Source: JAKALD01 sp963817785 (GTDB taxonomy: Bacteria > Pseudomonadota > Gammaproteobacteria > Burkholderiales > SG8-39). Taken from it: a DNA stretch of 64,000 bases. The notes under the pieces are model-generated. The model had not been told where the DNA came from and searched no databases. It was given only the letters and a program-made list of their open reading frames with translations. This document shows positions 27,722 to 38,663 of this stretch, piece by piece; within the stretch, counting starts at the first letter, position 1, and every line of letters begins with the position of its first letter. The stretch lies in the NCBI GenBank assembly GCA_963817785.1, contig CAWFPL010000002.1, forward strand, positions 930,001 to 994,000, in the 5' to 3' direction. The translations under genes and the position numbers were made by a program.

Positions 27722-29092
27722 ATGCCCATGCCTACGTCGCTCACCGCGCTGTCGCCGCTCGACGGCCGGTACGCCAGGTCCGCCGATCTCCTGCGCCCGT
27801 ATTTCAGCGAGTACGCGCTCATCCGCTACCGGGTGCGCGTCGAGCTGGCGTGGCTGCGGGCGCTCGCCGCCAACCCGGCGATCCGCGAGCTCAAGCCCTT
27901 CTCCGCGCCGGCCGCCGCGGCGCTCGCGCGGCTGGTTGCGAATTTCTCCGAGCAGGACGCGGCGCAGATCAAGCACATCGAGGCCAGGACCAATCACGAC
28001 GTCAAGGCGATCGAGTACTGGCTCAAGGAGCGGCTCGCCGGCAACCGGGAGGTCCAGCGCTCGCTCGAGTTCGTCCATTTCGCCTGCACCTCGGAGGACA
28101 TCAACAACCTGTCCTACGCGCTGATGCTCGCCGATTCGCGCGACCGGGTGATGCTGCCGCGGCTGGAAGAGCTGATCGCAGCGCTGCGCGCGCTCGCTCA
28201 CCGGCACGCCGGGCTCGCGATGCTGTCGCGCACGCACGGCCAGCCGGCGACGCCCACGACGCTCGGCAAGGAGATGGCGAACTTCGCGCACCGGCTGCAG
28301 CGCGCGCGCGAGCGCATCGCCGCCGTTTCCATTCTGGGCAAGATGAACGGCGCGGTGGGGAACTACAACGCACATCGGGTGGCCTATCCGGGCATCGACT
28401 GGGAACGCTTCTGCCGCCGATTCGTCGAGCGCCTCGGGCTGGAATTCAATCCCTACACCGTCCAGATCGAGCCGCACGACGCGCTCGCCGAGCTGTTCGA
28501 CGCCTACGCGCGGGGCAACACCGTGCTGCTCGACCTGGACCGCGACCTGTGGGGCTACGTCTCGCTCGGCTACTTCAGGCAGAAGCTGCGCGCTGGGGAG
28601 GTCGGCTCTTCGACCATGCCGCACAAGGTGAACCCGATCGACTTCGAGAACTCGGAGGGCAACGTCGGCGTCGCCAACGCGCTGCTGCGCCACCTGTCCG
28701 AGAAGCTGCCGGTGTCGCGCTGGCAGCGAGACCTCTCGGATTCCACGGCCCTCAGGAACGCCGGCAACGCGCTCGGCCATACGCTGCTGGCCTACGGCGC
28801 CTGCCTGCGCGGCCTGGGCAAGCTCGAGGCCGACCCGCAGCGGCTGGCCGAGGACCTGGACGCCAACTGGGAGGTGCTCGCCGAGCCGATCCAGCAGGTG
28901 ATGCGCCGCTACGGCGTGCCGGAGGCCTACGAGCAGCTGAAAGCGCTCACGCGCGGCAAGCGCCCTGGCCGCCGTGAGCTCGCCGCCTTCATCCGCCGCC
29001 TGCCGATCCCGGCCGCGGCCAGGAAGCGGCTGCTTGCCCTGACGCCAGCGGCCTACACCGGGCTCGCCGCCGCGCTCGCGCGGCGCATCTAG
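27722..29092 (+). CDS. purB: Adenylosuccinate lyase
   Basis: The 456-residue enzyme catalyses two fumarate-releasing steps of purine synthesis. It opens with LTALSPLDGRYARSADLLRP, contains IEARTNHDVKAIEYWLKE, FVHFACTSEDINNLSYAL, the catalytic-histidine segment LSRTHGQPATPTTLGKEM and the flexible signature loop GSSTMPHKVNPIDFENSEGN. This matches the E. coli-type PurB (about 456 aa) rather than the shorter Bacillus type. Confidence 0.98.
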   Translation: MPMPTSLTALSPLDGRYARSADLLRPYFSEYALIRYRVRVELAWLRALAANPAIRELKPFSAPAAAALARLVANFSEQDAAQIKHIEARTNHDVKAIEYWLKERLAGNREVQRSLEFVHFACTSEDINNLSYALMLADSRDRVMLPRLEELIAALRALAHRHAGLAMLSRTHGQPATPTTLGKEMANFAHRLQRARERIAAVSILGKMNGAVGNYNAHRVAYPGIDWERFCRRFVERLGLEFNPYTVQIEPHDALAELFDAYARGNTVLLDLDRDLWGYVSLGYFRQKLRAGEVGSSTMPHKVNPIDFENSEGNVGVANALLRHLSEKLPVSRWQRDLSDSTALRNAGNALGHTLLAYGACLRGLGKLEADPQRLAEDLDANWEVLAEPIQQVMRRYGVPEAYEQLKALTRGKRPGRRELAAFIRRLPIPAAARKRLLALTPAAYTGLAAALARRI

Positions 29093-29123
29093 ATCGTTCC
29101 GGGTCGGCCGCTCCGCGCTCGCC

Positions 29124-29166
29124 GAGGGGGTGCGGGGGTACGGTGATTCTCACCCCCGCGTCACTA
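29124..29166 (-). repeat. Dispersed hairpin repeat carrying the secF stop codon, copy 2
   Basis: This 43-base sequence is nearly identical to 15607-15650. Read on the minus strand it opens TAGTGACGCG, supplying the secF stop TAG and a following TGA. It then forms GCGGGGGT/ACCCCCGC around an inner GGTGA-GAA-TCACC. It lies between the converging purB and secF genes and could terminate transcription from one or both sides. Confidence 0.75.
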
Positions 29167-30105
29167 GACGACTGCACCTTGGTGCTGGTCGCGGCGGTCC
29201 TTCTTCGTCGGCTTGACGAACTGCTCGCGCTTCACCCCGAACCACATCACCAGCGGGCTCGCCACCAGCACCGAGGAATAGATGCCGAACATGATGCCGA
29301 TGGTGAGCGCCAGCGCGAAGTAGTGCAGCGCGGGCCCGCCGAAGATCAGCATGGTGGTCACCATCGTCTGCGTGCTGCCGTGCGTGATGATGGTGCGCGA
29401 GATGGTGCCGGTGATCCCGGCGTCGATGATCTCCGGCACGCTCGCCTTGCGCATCTTCCTGAAGTTCTCGCGCACGCGGTCGAACACCACCACCGATTCG
29501 TTCACCGAGTAGCCGAGCACCGCGAGCACCGCCGCCAGCACCGGCAGCGAGAATTCCCACTGGAAGAACGCAAAGCAGCCGAGGATGATCACCACGTCGT
29601 GCAGGTTGGCGATGATCGCCGCCAAGCCGAAGCGCCACTCGAAGCGCATCCACAGATAGAGCACGATGCCGACCGCGGTGACCATCAGCGCGAGCGCCCC
29701 GTACTGCGCCAGCTCGGCGCCCACCTGCGGGCCCACGAACTCGACGCGGCGCACGTCGGCGCTCTGGTCCTGCGACTTGAGCAGCTTGGAGATGTCCTGC
29801 GACAGATCGGCGGTCGACTGCTTCTTCGCGATTGGCATGCGCAGCAGCACGTCGTGCGAGGAGCCGAAGTTCTGCGCCTCTGCCTTGTACCCGGCCTTGT
29901 GCAGGATCGCGCGGATCTTGTCCAGGTCGGCGGTATCCGTGTAGTGCACCTCGATTTGCGTCCCGCCGGTGAATTCGATCGAGAAGTTGAGGCCCTTGGT
30001 GGCGAGGAAGAACACCGCGGCGCAGAACGTGATGAGCGATATGACGTTGAAGATCAACGCATACCGCATGAAGGGGATCACGCGCCGGATCTTGAAGAAT
30101 TCCAT
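29164..30105 (-). CDS. secF: Protein translocase subunit SecF
   Basis: This 313-residue inner-membrane protein uses the proton gradient, with SecD, to drive late export steps. It has six expected membrane spans, the opening FFKIRRVIPFMRYALIFNVI, the periplasmic FSIEFTGGTQIEVHY and the conserved GYSVNESVVVFDRVRENF in the RND-type core. It follows secD with 18 bases between them and ends inside a dispersed repeat. Confidence 0.97.
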   Translation of the reverse strand: MEFFKIRRVIPFMRYALIFNVISLITFCAAVFFLATKGLNFSIEFTGGTQIEVHYTDTADLDKIRAILHKAGYKAEAQNFGSSHDVLLRMPIAKKQSTADLSQDISKLLKSQDQSADVRRVEFVGPQVGAELAQYGALALMVTAVGIVLYLWMRFEWRFGLAAIIANLHDVVIILGCFAFFQWEFSLPVLAAVLAVLGYSVNESVVVFDRVRENFRKMRKASVPEIIDAGITGTISRTIITHGSTQTMVTTMLIFGGPALHYFALALTIGIMFGIYSSVLVASPLVMWFGVKREQFVKPTKKDRRDQHQGAVV

Positions 30106-30123
30106 GTGCAGTCGCTCCGCGCG

Positions 30124-31983
<1,860 letters not shown>

Positions 31984-32007
31984 GCGCGACGGCGACCCGC
32001 GGGCCTG

Positions 32008-32328
32008 CTAGATGCTCTTGATGGTGCCCTTGGGCAACAGGGTCTGCACCGAGGCTTTCTGTACGTTGATTTCGGTGTTCGGCGCGATCTCGAGGGAGAT
32101 GTAGGACTCGCCCATCTTGGTGATCCTGCCGACCACGCCGCCCGCAGCGACGACCTCGTCGCCTTTCTGCAGGCTGTCGACCATCTGGCGCTGCTCTTTC
32201 GCGCGCCTCATCTGCGGCCGGATCATCAGGAAGTACAGCAGCCCGAACATCAGGATGATCGGCAGGAAGCCGAGGAAGCCCTGTTCGGCGCCGCCCGAGC
32301 CCTGCGCGAATGCGGGGGTGATCAGCAC
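32008..32328 (-). CDS. yajC: Preprotein translocase-associated subunit YajC
   Basis: The 106-residue protein has one membrane helix (PIILMFGLLYFLMIRPQMRR) followed by a basic region and the small cytoplasmic domain GDEVVAAGGVVGRITKMGES. The start is set by the ribosome site: AAGGAG ends six bases before a GTG at 32328, whereas the alternative TTG at 32334 touches the site and cannot be used. It associates with SecDF and the Sec translocon. Confidence 0.94.
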   Translation of the reverse strand: MLITPAFAQGSGGAEQGFLGFLPIILMFGLLYFLMIRPQMRRAKEQRQMVDSLQKGDEVVAAGGVVGRITKMGESYISLEIAPNTEINVQKASVQTLLPKGTIKSI

Positions 32329-32362
32329 ATGCAACTCCTTGGAGATTCGGGCAAAGCGGCGA

Positions 32363-32368
32363 ATTATA
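32363..32368 (-). promoter_or_regulatory. -10 element for yajC-secDF
   Basis: A perfect TATAAT occurs on the minus strand 35 bases upstream of the yajC GTG, in an otherwise GC-rich gap of 74 bases after tgt. The matching -35 (near 32386-32391) is weak. Confidence 0.45.
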
Positions 32369-32402
32369 TCACCGCGCTTCTGCGTCGCGCCGCTCGCTGC
32401 GC

Positions 32403-33518
32403 CTAGTCGTTGCCGTGCTTGAGCACGCGGCGCTCCTCGAGCAGGCGCGCCGCGCGCCCGGCGAGCGCGCCGGCCTCGATCGCCTCACGCAGCTCGCGCA
32501 TCAGCACCTGGTAGTAGTACAAGTTGTGAATCGTGTTGAGGCGCGCACCGAGGATCTCGTTGGCCCGCTGCAGGTGGTGCAGGTAGGCGCGCGTGAATTG
32601 CCGGCAGCAGTAGCAGGCGCAGCTCTCGTCGAGCGGGCGGGTGTCGTCGCGGTAGCGCGCGTTGCGGATCTTGACGTCGCCCCAGCGCGTGAACAGCCAG
32701 CCGTTGCGCGCGTTGCGCGTCGGCAGCACGCAGTCGAACATGTCGATGCCGGCGGCCACGCCCTCGATCAGGTCTTCCGGCGTACCCATGCCCATCAGGT
32801 AGCGCGGTCGCTCGGCCGGCAGCCGCGGGGTAGCGTGCGCGAGAATGCGGCTGCGGTCCTGCTTCGGCTCGCCGACCGACAGGCCGCCGATCGCGTAGCC
32901 GTCGAAACCGATGGCGAGCAGGCCGGCGAGCGATTCGTCGCGCAGCGCTTCGTACATGCCGCCCTGCAGGATGCCGAAAAGCGCGTTGCGACTGCCTTCG
33001 AAGGCGCGCTTGGAGCGCTCGGCCCAGCGCAGGCTCAGGCGCATCGACTTGGCGGCGGCCGCTTCGCTCGCCGGGTAGGGCGTGCACTCGTCGAAGATCA
33101 TCGCGATGTCCGAATCGAGCACGCGCTGGATGCGCATCGACTCCTCGGGCGTGAGCATCAGCCGGTCGCCGTTCACCGGCGACTGGAAGCGCACGCCTTC
33201 CTCGCTCAGCTTGCGCAGCGCCCCGAGGCTGAATACCTGGAAACCTCCCGAGTCGGTGAGGATCGGGCCCTGCCAGCCCATGAAACGGTGCAGCCCGCCG
33301 TGCTTGGCGATGACCTCCAGCCCCGGGCGCAGCCACAGATGGAAAGTGTTGCCGAGCACGATCTGCGCGCCGATCTCGGTCAGCTCGTGCGGGGACATGG
33401 CTTTCACCGAGCCGTAGGTTCCCACCGGCATGAAGGCCGGAGTGTCGACGCGCCCGTGCGCCAGCTCCAGCACGCCGCGGCGCGCCTGCCCGTCGCGCCG
33501 CGTGATCGTGAACTTCAT
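32403..33518 (-). CDS. tgt: Queuine/preQ1 tRNA-ribosyltransferase
   Basis: This 371-residue enzyme exchanges guanine 34 for preQ1 in GUN tRNAs. It shows HGRVDTPAFMPVGTYGSVKA near the start, ILTDSGGFQVFSLG with the first catalytic aspartate, IFDECTPYP, GGLSVGEPKQ, the nucleophile region GIDMFDCVLPTRNARNGW, and the zinc site CACYCCRQFTRAYLHHL. It overlaps queA by 4 bases. Confidence 0.98.
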   Translation of the reverse strand: MKFTITRRDGQARRGVLELAHGRVDTPAFMPVGTYGSVKAMSPHELTEIGAQIVLGNTFHLWLRPGLEVIAKHGGLHRFMGWQGPILTDSGGFQVFSLGALRKLSEEGVRFQSPVNGDRLMLTPEESMRIQRVLDSDIAMIFDECTPYPASEAAAAKSMRLSLRWAERSKRAFEGSRNALFGILQGGMYEALRDESLAGLLAIGFDGYAIGGLSVGEPKQDRSRILAHATPRLPAERPRYLMGMGTPEDLIEGVAAGIDMFDCVLPTRNARNGWLFTRWGDVKIRNARYRDDTRPLDESCACYCCRQFTRAYLHHLQRANEILGARLNTIHNLYYYQVLMRELREAIEAGALAGRAARLLEERRVLKHGND

Positions 33519-34561
33519 GGCGCCCGCTCGATCAGCATCGCGTCGCCATAACTGAAGAAGCGGTAGCGTTGCTCGATGGCGTGGGCGTAGGCGCGCCGGA
33601 TATTCTCCAAGCCGGCGAACGCCGCCACCAGCATCAGCAGGCTCGACCTGGGCAGGTGGAAGTTGGTGAGCAAGCGGTCGACGACGCGAAAGCGGAACCC
33701 GGGATGGACGAACAGGTCGGTCTCGCCCGAGCAGGCGCGCAGCCCGGCTGCCGGCTGCGCGCCACCGCTCTGCAGCGCGGCGCTTTCCAGCGCGCGCAGC
33801 GCGGTGGTGCCCACCGCGAGGACGCGCCCGCCGGCGGCGCGCGCCGCGGCGATGCCGTCCACCACGGCCTGCGCCACCTCGAAGCGCTCGCGGTGCATGC
33901 GGTGCTCCTCGACGCGTTCGACGCGCACCGGCAGGAAAGTGCCGGCACCGACGTGCAGCGTGACCTTGACGATGCGTACCCCCTTCTGCGCCAGTCGGTC
34001 GAGCATGGCGGCGTCGAAATGCAGGCCCGCGGTGGGCGCGGCGACCGCGCCGGGCTTGGCGGCGTACACCGTCTGGTAGCGCTCGGCGTCGGCGGCATCC
34101 GGCGCGTGCGCGATGTAGGGCGGCAGCGGTACCGCGCCCCAGCGCTCGAGCACCTCGTCGACGCGGGCGCCGGTGAAGCGCACGCGGAACAAATCGTCCT
34201 CCCGCGCCAACACCTCGACCGTCTGCCCTTCGCCGACGATGAGCTCGGTGCCGGCGCGCGGCGGGTGGCTGGCGCGGATCAGGGCCAGCGCCTCGCCGGC
34301 CCCGAGCATGCGCTCGACGAACAGCTCGATGCGCCCGCCGCTGCGCTTGCGCCCCGCCACCCGCGCCTTGATGACGCGCGTGTCGTTCAGCACCAGGATG
34401 TCGCGAGCATCGATCAGGCCGGGCAGGTCCGCGAAGCGCAGGTCGGCGAGCGCGCCGCTGGCGCCGTCCAGATGCAGCATCCGGCTGCGCGCGCGCTCGG
34501 CTGCGGGGTGCTGCGCGACGAGCTCATCGGGCAGCGCATAGTCGAAGTCCGCAACGCGCAT
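33515..34561 (-). CDS. queA: S-adenosylmethionine:tRNA ribosyltransferase-isomerase
   Basis: The 348-residue enzyme adds the cyclopentene ring during queuosine formation. It opens with FDYALPDELVAQHPAAERAR, has VLNDTRVIKARVAGRK, AAPTAGLHFDAAMLDRL with the adjacent VTLHVGAGTFLPVR, and ends with TNFHLPRSSLLMLVAAFAG. It lies upstream of tgt in the same operon, which is the standard arrangement. Confidence 0.98.
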   Translation of the reverse strand: MRVADFDYALPDELVAQHPAAERARSRMLHLDGASGALADLRFADLPGLIDARDILVLNDTRVIKARVAGRKRSGGRIELFVERMLGAGEALALIRASHPPRAGTELIVGEGQTVEVLAREDDLFRVRFTGARVDEVLERWGAVPLPPYIAHAPDAADAERYQTVYAAKPGAVAAPTAGLHFDAAMLDRLAQKGVRIVKVTLHVGAGTFLPVRVERVEEHRMHRERFEVAQAVVDGIAAARAAGGRVLAVGTTALRALESAALQSGGAQPAAGLRACSGETDLFVHPGFRFRVVDRLLTNFHLPRSSLLMLVAAFAGLENIRRAYAHAIEQRYRFFSYGDAMLIERAP

Positions 34562-34569
34562 GGCGGCGA

Positions 34570-34575
34570 ATTATA
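34570..34575 (-). promoter_or_regulatory. -10 element for queA-tgt
   Basis: TATAAT lies on the minus strand only 9 bases before the queA ATG, so transcription would start at or within a few bases of the start codon, giving a nearly leaderless message. I see no convincing -35 hexamer. Confidence 0.4.
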
Positions 34576-34608
34576 GAGGGCGCGCTTTTCGCGCGCGGCG
34601 AACTCCGC

Positions 34609-34614
34609 GATAAT
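34609..34614 (+). promoter_or_regulatory. -10 element for tRNA-Leu
   Basis: GATAAT lies 12 bases before the mature tRNA 5' end, in the space shared with the divergent queA promoter. The -35 region is weak. Confidence 0.4.
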
Positions 34615-34625
34615 GCGCCTCCCGC

Positions 34626-34712
34626 GCCGGAATGGCGGAACTGGTAGACGCAGCGGACTCAAAATCCGCCGGTGGCGACACCATGAGAGTTCGAGTCTCT
34701 CTTCCGGCACCA
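34626..34712 (+). tRNA. tRNA-Leu (anticodon CAA)
   Basis: The acceptor arm GCCGGAA pairs with TTCCGGC, followed by A and an encoded CCA. The anticodon stem GCGGA/TCCGC encloses CTCAAAA, giving anticodon CAA, and the T arm contains GTTCGAGTC. A long variable arm is present, as expected for leucine tRNA, and the total is 87 bases including CCA. Confidence 0.97.
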
Positions 34713-34906
34713 GCGTGGCCGGTGCATGCCTCTGACGGTGGGCGCCGCGGGCGGTGGCAAACCTCTGGGCAGCGTGAAAAACGTCACGCCAAACTTGTCA
34801 ATTTCCGTCAAAGGTGCGAGCTAACCCTTTTATTCTCAGGGCCTTGCTGGACACGGCAGGCCCTCAGGCGTACTTTCTCATCTGGCAGTTCGGGGGGGGC
34901 ATTGGC

Positions 34907-35998
34907 ATGGCGAAAGCGCAGATCCGGGTGCTGCCGCTCGCGCGCAACACCATCATGGTGGTGGACGATCAGTCCACCAGTCGTGCCATTCTCGAGCAGG
35001 TGGTTCGCAGCCTCGACGAGCGGGTGCTGGTCGAGGGCTTCACCCGGCCGGTCGACGCGGTGGTGTGGGCCACCAAGCACATCGCCGATCTGGTGCTGGT
35101 CGACTACATGATGCCGGACATGGATGGCATCGAGTTCGTCAAGCGCCTGCGCTCGCTGCCCGGCTACGAGCACGTGCCGATGGTCATGGTGACCGTGCAT
35201 GACGACCGCAAGGTGCGCTACGCAGCGCTCGATGCGGGAATTACCGATTTTCTCACCAAACCGGTGGACGCGCGCGAATGCCTGGCGCGTTGCCGCAACC
35301 TGCTGACGCTGCGGCGCCAGCAGCTCGTCCTCGAGGACCGCCGGCGCCTGCTCGAGCACATGGTGGAGGAGGCAACGCACGAGGTACGCGAGCGCGAGAA
35401 GGAAACGCTGCTGCGGCTGGCGCGCGCGGGCGAGTTCCGCGACGCCGAGACCGGCTACCACCTGCAGCGCATGTCGCGCTACTCGCGGATGATTGCCGAT
35501 GCCGTAGGACTGGAGCGCGACGAGGCGCAAACCATCGAGCTGGCGGCGCCCTTGCATGACATCGGCAAGATCGGTATCCCGGACCAGATCCTGCTGAAAT
35601 CCAACAAGCTCGACGCCGATGAATGGGCGGTCATGCGGCGTCATCCGCTGATCGGCCACGAGATCCTCAAGGGCAGCGCTTCGAAATACGTACGCATGGG
35701 CGCGCTGATCGCGCTCGGCCACCATGAGAAATACGACGGATCGGGCTACCCGAACGGCCTGGTCAGCGAGCACATCGCGCTCAGCGCGCGCGTGGTTGCG
35801 GTGGCCGACGTCTACGACGCGCTGACCTCGGTGCGGCCGTACAAGAAGGCCTGGCCGAGCGAGGATGCCTTCGAGTACCTGCGCACGCAGCGCGGCAAGC
35901 ACTTCGATCCTCACCTCGTGGACGCGTTCCTCGGCGTGCGCGAAGAGGTGCTGCGCGTGCAGCACGAGTATCGCGACCTGCCCACCGCTGGGTACTGA
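34907..35998 (+). CDS. rpfG: RpfG-like response regulator with HD-GYP c-di-GMP phosphodiesterase domain
   Basis: The 363-residue protein has an N-terminal receiver domain with the acidic pocket in NTIMVVDDQSTSRAI and the phosphorylatable aspartate in LVLVDYMMPDMDG. A helical linker leads to an HD-GYP domain with HDIGKIGIPDQILLK, MRRHPLIGHEIL and HHEKYDGSGYPNGL. All HD and GYP residues are present, so an active c-di-GMP phosphodiesterase is expected. It lies 16 bases upstream of an RpfC-like kinase and belongs to the DSF signalling cluster. I start at the ATG at 34907 because the receiver domain begins soon after; an upstream in-frame GTG also exists. Confidence 0.93.
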   Translation: MAKAQIRVLPLARNTIMVVDDQSTSRAILEQVVRSLDERVLVEGFTRPVDAVVWATKHIADLVLVDYMMPDMDGIEFVKRLRSLPGYEHVPMVMVTVHDDRKVRYAALDAGITDFLTKPVDARECLARCRNLLTLRRQQLVLEDRRRLLEHMVEEATHEVREREKETLLRLARAGEFRDAETGYHLQRMSRYSRMIADAVGLERDEAQTIELAAPLHDIGKIGIPDQILLKSNKLDADEWAVMRRHPLIGHEILKGSASKYVRMGALIALGHHEKYDGSGYPNGLVSEHIALSARVVAVADVYDALTSVRPYKKAWPSEDAFEYLRTQRGKHFDPHLVDAFLGVREEVLRVQHEYRDLPTAGY

Positions 35999-36014
35999 CG
36001 CGGAACTGGTCCAG

Positions 36015-38537
36015 GTGAAACTACTCTCACACTACTGGTGTGCGATTCGCGCGCGGTTCGCCGCGCGGCCCGACACGGAGCACGAGCAGGCGATCGTGCG
36101 GGTGGTGATCACCGCGCTCCTCACCGCGTATCTGCTGCCGCAGGGTATCAGAGAGCACGGCTGGGCGGGCTTGCCGTCGGCTTATCTGTGGTTCCTCGGC
36201 TACGTGACGCTCTCGGCCGTGCTGCTTGTCTGGACATTCCTTAGTACCAGGGTCTCGCACCTACGCCGCAGCCTTGCGTTGGTTTTGGATTTGGCGACGG
36301 TGTCATGGTCGATGTCGTACTTCGAAGAGCGTGCACTGCCTCAGTTTCTGCTCTACATATGGATAACGCTGGCCAACGGCTTTCGCTTTGGTCCCGCCTA
36401 CTTGTTATTCTCGCTGGTCTTGTCGATCGCCGGGTTTGGGGCTGTCCTGGCTACCAGCCAGTTCTGGGGCCGGCATCTCGCCATCGGCGGGGCCCTGATG
36501 CTGGGCCTCGCGGCGCTAAGCCTCTATGTACTGTCACTCGTGCGCCGAATGTTCGAGGCGCTGGAGCGCGCCGAAACCGCAAACCAGGCCAAGCGCCGCT
36601 TTATCTCGGTGATGAGCCACGAGATGCGCACACCGCTCAACGCAATCATCGGCATGGCAGACCTGCTGCGCGACACGTCTCTCAACAGAGAGCAGGCGGA
36701 TATGCTGCAGACATTACGTAGCTCGTCGCGCGTAATGCTGGGTTTGGTGGAGGACGTGCTCGACTTTTCCAAGATAGAGGCGGGAAAGCTCACTCTCGCG
36801 CACATCGATTTCGATCTACACGCCTTGGTGAACAGTGCCAGCAGGATCCTTGCCGCGCAGGCGGCTGCGAGGGAACTCGATTTCGTTGTCTCGATCATGC
36901 CGGAGGTTCCGCCGGCATTGCGTGGGGACCCGCACTATCTGCGTCAGGTGGTAATCAATCTCGCCGGGAACGCGGTCAAATTCACAGAGCATGGCAGCGT
37001 CACGGTGCACGTGTCCGCGCATGGGGAGACTGATGCGAAAGTGCGGCTCAAGTTCTCGATACGCGACACCGGCATGGGCATTGCGCCAGAGGCTCAAAAG
37101 CGCATCTTTGAAAGCTTTACCCAGGCCGATCAATCCACAGTGCGTCGCTTCGGCGGAACGGGGCTTGGCACAACAATTGCGAAGCAGCTCGTGGAGCTGA
37201 TGGGCGGCACTATCGGCCTCGAGAGCGCGGTTGGGCTAGGCAGTACCTTCTGGTTCGAGGTCGAGTTCGCGAAGCAGGCCGAGCCTGCCGGCGGCGCCGG
37301 GGAGCTCACGGGCGCTCGGGTGCTTCTGGTCGGTTTTCCTGCGGCGCATCGCGAATCGCTCGAGCAGACGCTTAGCGGATGGGGTGCGATTCCGCTCGCG
37401 ACGGCGCATATCGACGATGCTGTTGCTCGCCTGGTCTCGGAAATCAGTGTTGCCAAGCCTTACCACAGCGCCGTCCTATATGCTGCGGAGGAGGATCTCG
37501 AACTCGCGCTGCGATTCCGGCGTGCGGCGCCGGATCCGGCGCCGCCAGCGGTGCTCGCGGTGCCGAAAGAAGCGAATGTGCAGCGCTTTGCCGCTTTGTC
37601 CTCGGGCTTCGCCGCCGTCCTCGAGCTGCCATTCGACAAGCGCCAGTTGTTCAACGTCCTTCACTCGGTGAGTGCGTGCGAGGAAGTGTACGAGGGTGTG
37701 GTTCGGCTGCAGGACTACGCGCGTCAAGGTCAGGGAGCAAAGCGGCTGCGCGTGCTAGTGGCGGACGACAATCCGACCAACCGCGAAGTGCTCGGCAGGA
37801 TCCTGGAACGGGGCGGCCACTCGGCGACCCTGGTCGCGGACGGTGAGCTGGCCCTCGACGCGCTGGAAGCCGCGCAGTACGACATAGTGTTGCTTGATCG
37901 CAACATGCCGAGCATGAATGGGATCGAGGCGCTGCAGGCGATCCGCCTGATGACACTGGGTCGCAACAGTCTGCCGGTGATCATGCTCTCGGCTGACGTG
38001 ACACCGGACGCGCGTCGCGAAGCGGCAGAGGCCGGTGCCGACGCTTTCCTGCCAAAGCCGATCGAGGCGCTGCAGTTGCTCGAGCAGATCCAGAGCGTGA
38101 CTACCGGGAAGGCGGCCGAGGTGTCGCAGATTGGAATGCCGCGCCCGCAGGCGCGCGCGGTGTCGCAATCAGCGGTGATGGTTGTCAATCTGGAAACGCT
38201 CGCGCACTTGGAGGAGCTGGGCTCTTCGTACGCTTTTCTCGAGCGGCTCGTCGGCGTGTTCCTGACGGACAACGCGACGCTGCTCGCCAAGATCGAAGCC
38301 TCTCTGCGTGTGCGCAATTTCGCGGATTTTCGCGCGCAGTTGCACGCCATGAAGGGGTCGTCGGCAAGCATGGGCACCGATCGCCTGACCGGCATCTGTC
38401 AAGTCATGGGGAAACTGTCGGAGGCCGAGCTGAGGCTGCAGACCCCGACGCTCGTGAAGTCTCTCGGTGAAGAGCTGGCGGCTGCGCGGATCGAGCTTGA
38501 GCGCTACCTCACTGCGCGCAAGCAGTCCTCGGGTTAG
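36015..38537 (+). CDS. rpfC: RpfC-like hybrid sensor histidine kinase (DSF receptor)
   Basis: This 840-residue protein starts at a GTG and has an N-terminal membrane sensor of about five helices. Its RPDTEHEQAIVRVVITALLT and ITLANGFRFGPAYLL pattern matches RpfC. It continues with HisKA (VMSHEMRTPLNAIIG, near residue 205), the ATPase N and G boxes (NLAGNAVKFTEHG, DTGMGIAP, GGTGLGTTIAKQLVELMGG), a receiver domain with IVLLDRNMPSMNG near residue 625, and a C-terminal Hpt domain with the histidine in LHAMKGSSASMG. That kinase-receiver-Hpt order is the RpfC architecture. It would bind a cis-2-unsaturated fatty acid and pass phosphate to RpfG. Base composition is less GC-rich than that of flanking genes. 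Confidence 0.92.
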   Translation: MKLLSHYWCAIRARFAARPDTEHEQAIVRVVITALLTAYLLPQGIREHGWAGLPSAYLWFLGYVTLSAVLLVWTFLSTRVSHLRRSLALVLDLATVSWSMSYFEERALPQFLLYIWITLANGFRFGPAYLLFSLVLSIAGFGAVLATSQFWGRHLAIGGALMLGLAALSLYVLSLVRRMFEALERAETANQAKRRFISVMSHEMRTPLNAIIGMADLLRDTSLNREQADMLQTLRSSSRVMLGLVEDVLDFSKIEAGKLTLAHIDFDLHALVNSASRILAAQAAARELDFVVSIMPEVPPALRGDPHYLRQVVINLAGNAVKFTEHGSVTVHVSAHGETDAKVRLKFSIRDTGMGIAPEAQKRIFESFTQADQSTVRRFGGTGLGTTIAKQLVELMGGTIGLESAVGLGSTFWFEVEFAKQAEPAGGAGELTGARVLLVGFPAAHRESLEQTLSGWGAIPLATAHIDDAVARLVSEISVAKPYHSAVLYAAEEDLELALRFRRAAPDPAPPAVLAVPKEANVQRFAALSSGFAAVLELPFDKRQLFNVLHSVSACEEVYEGVVRLQDYARQGQGAKRLRVLVADDNPTNREVLGRILERGGHSATLVADGELALDALEAAQYDIVLLDRNMPSMNGIEALQAIRLMTLGRNSLPVIMLSADVTPDARREAAEAGADAFLPKPIEALQLLEQIQSVTTGKAAEVSQIGMPRPQARAVSQSAVMVVNLETLAHLEELGSSYAFLERLVGVFLTDNATLLAKIEASLRVRNFADFRAQLHAMKGSSASMGTDRLTGICQVMGKLSEAELRLQTPTLVKSLGEELAAARIELERYLTARKQSSG

Positions 38538-38663
38538 CGCATGCGGGCGCGCCAATCCCATCAGCCCTCCCGCAGGTTCAGGGAAAGACGAACCGGCTAG
38601 GCAAAGGCCGGTCCGACGCGTTCGTCGGCCCGACCCACATCACGGAGCAGCATCGATCGATTT

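Noticed and set aside
38600..38640. Intrinsic terminator after rpfC
   Set aside because: A short imperfect CCGACG/CGTCGG stem is present but without a T-run, so I do not list it as a feature.
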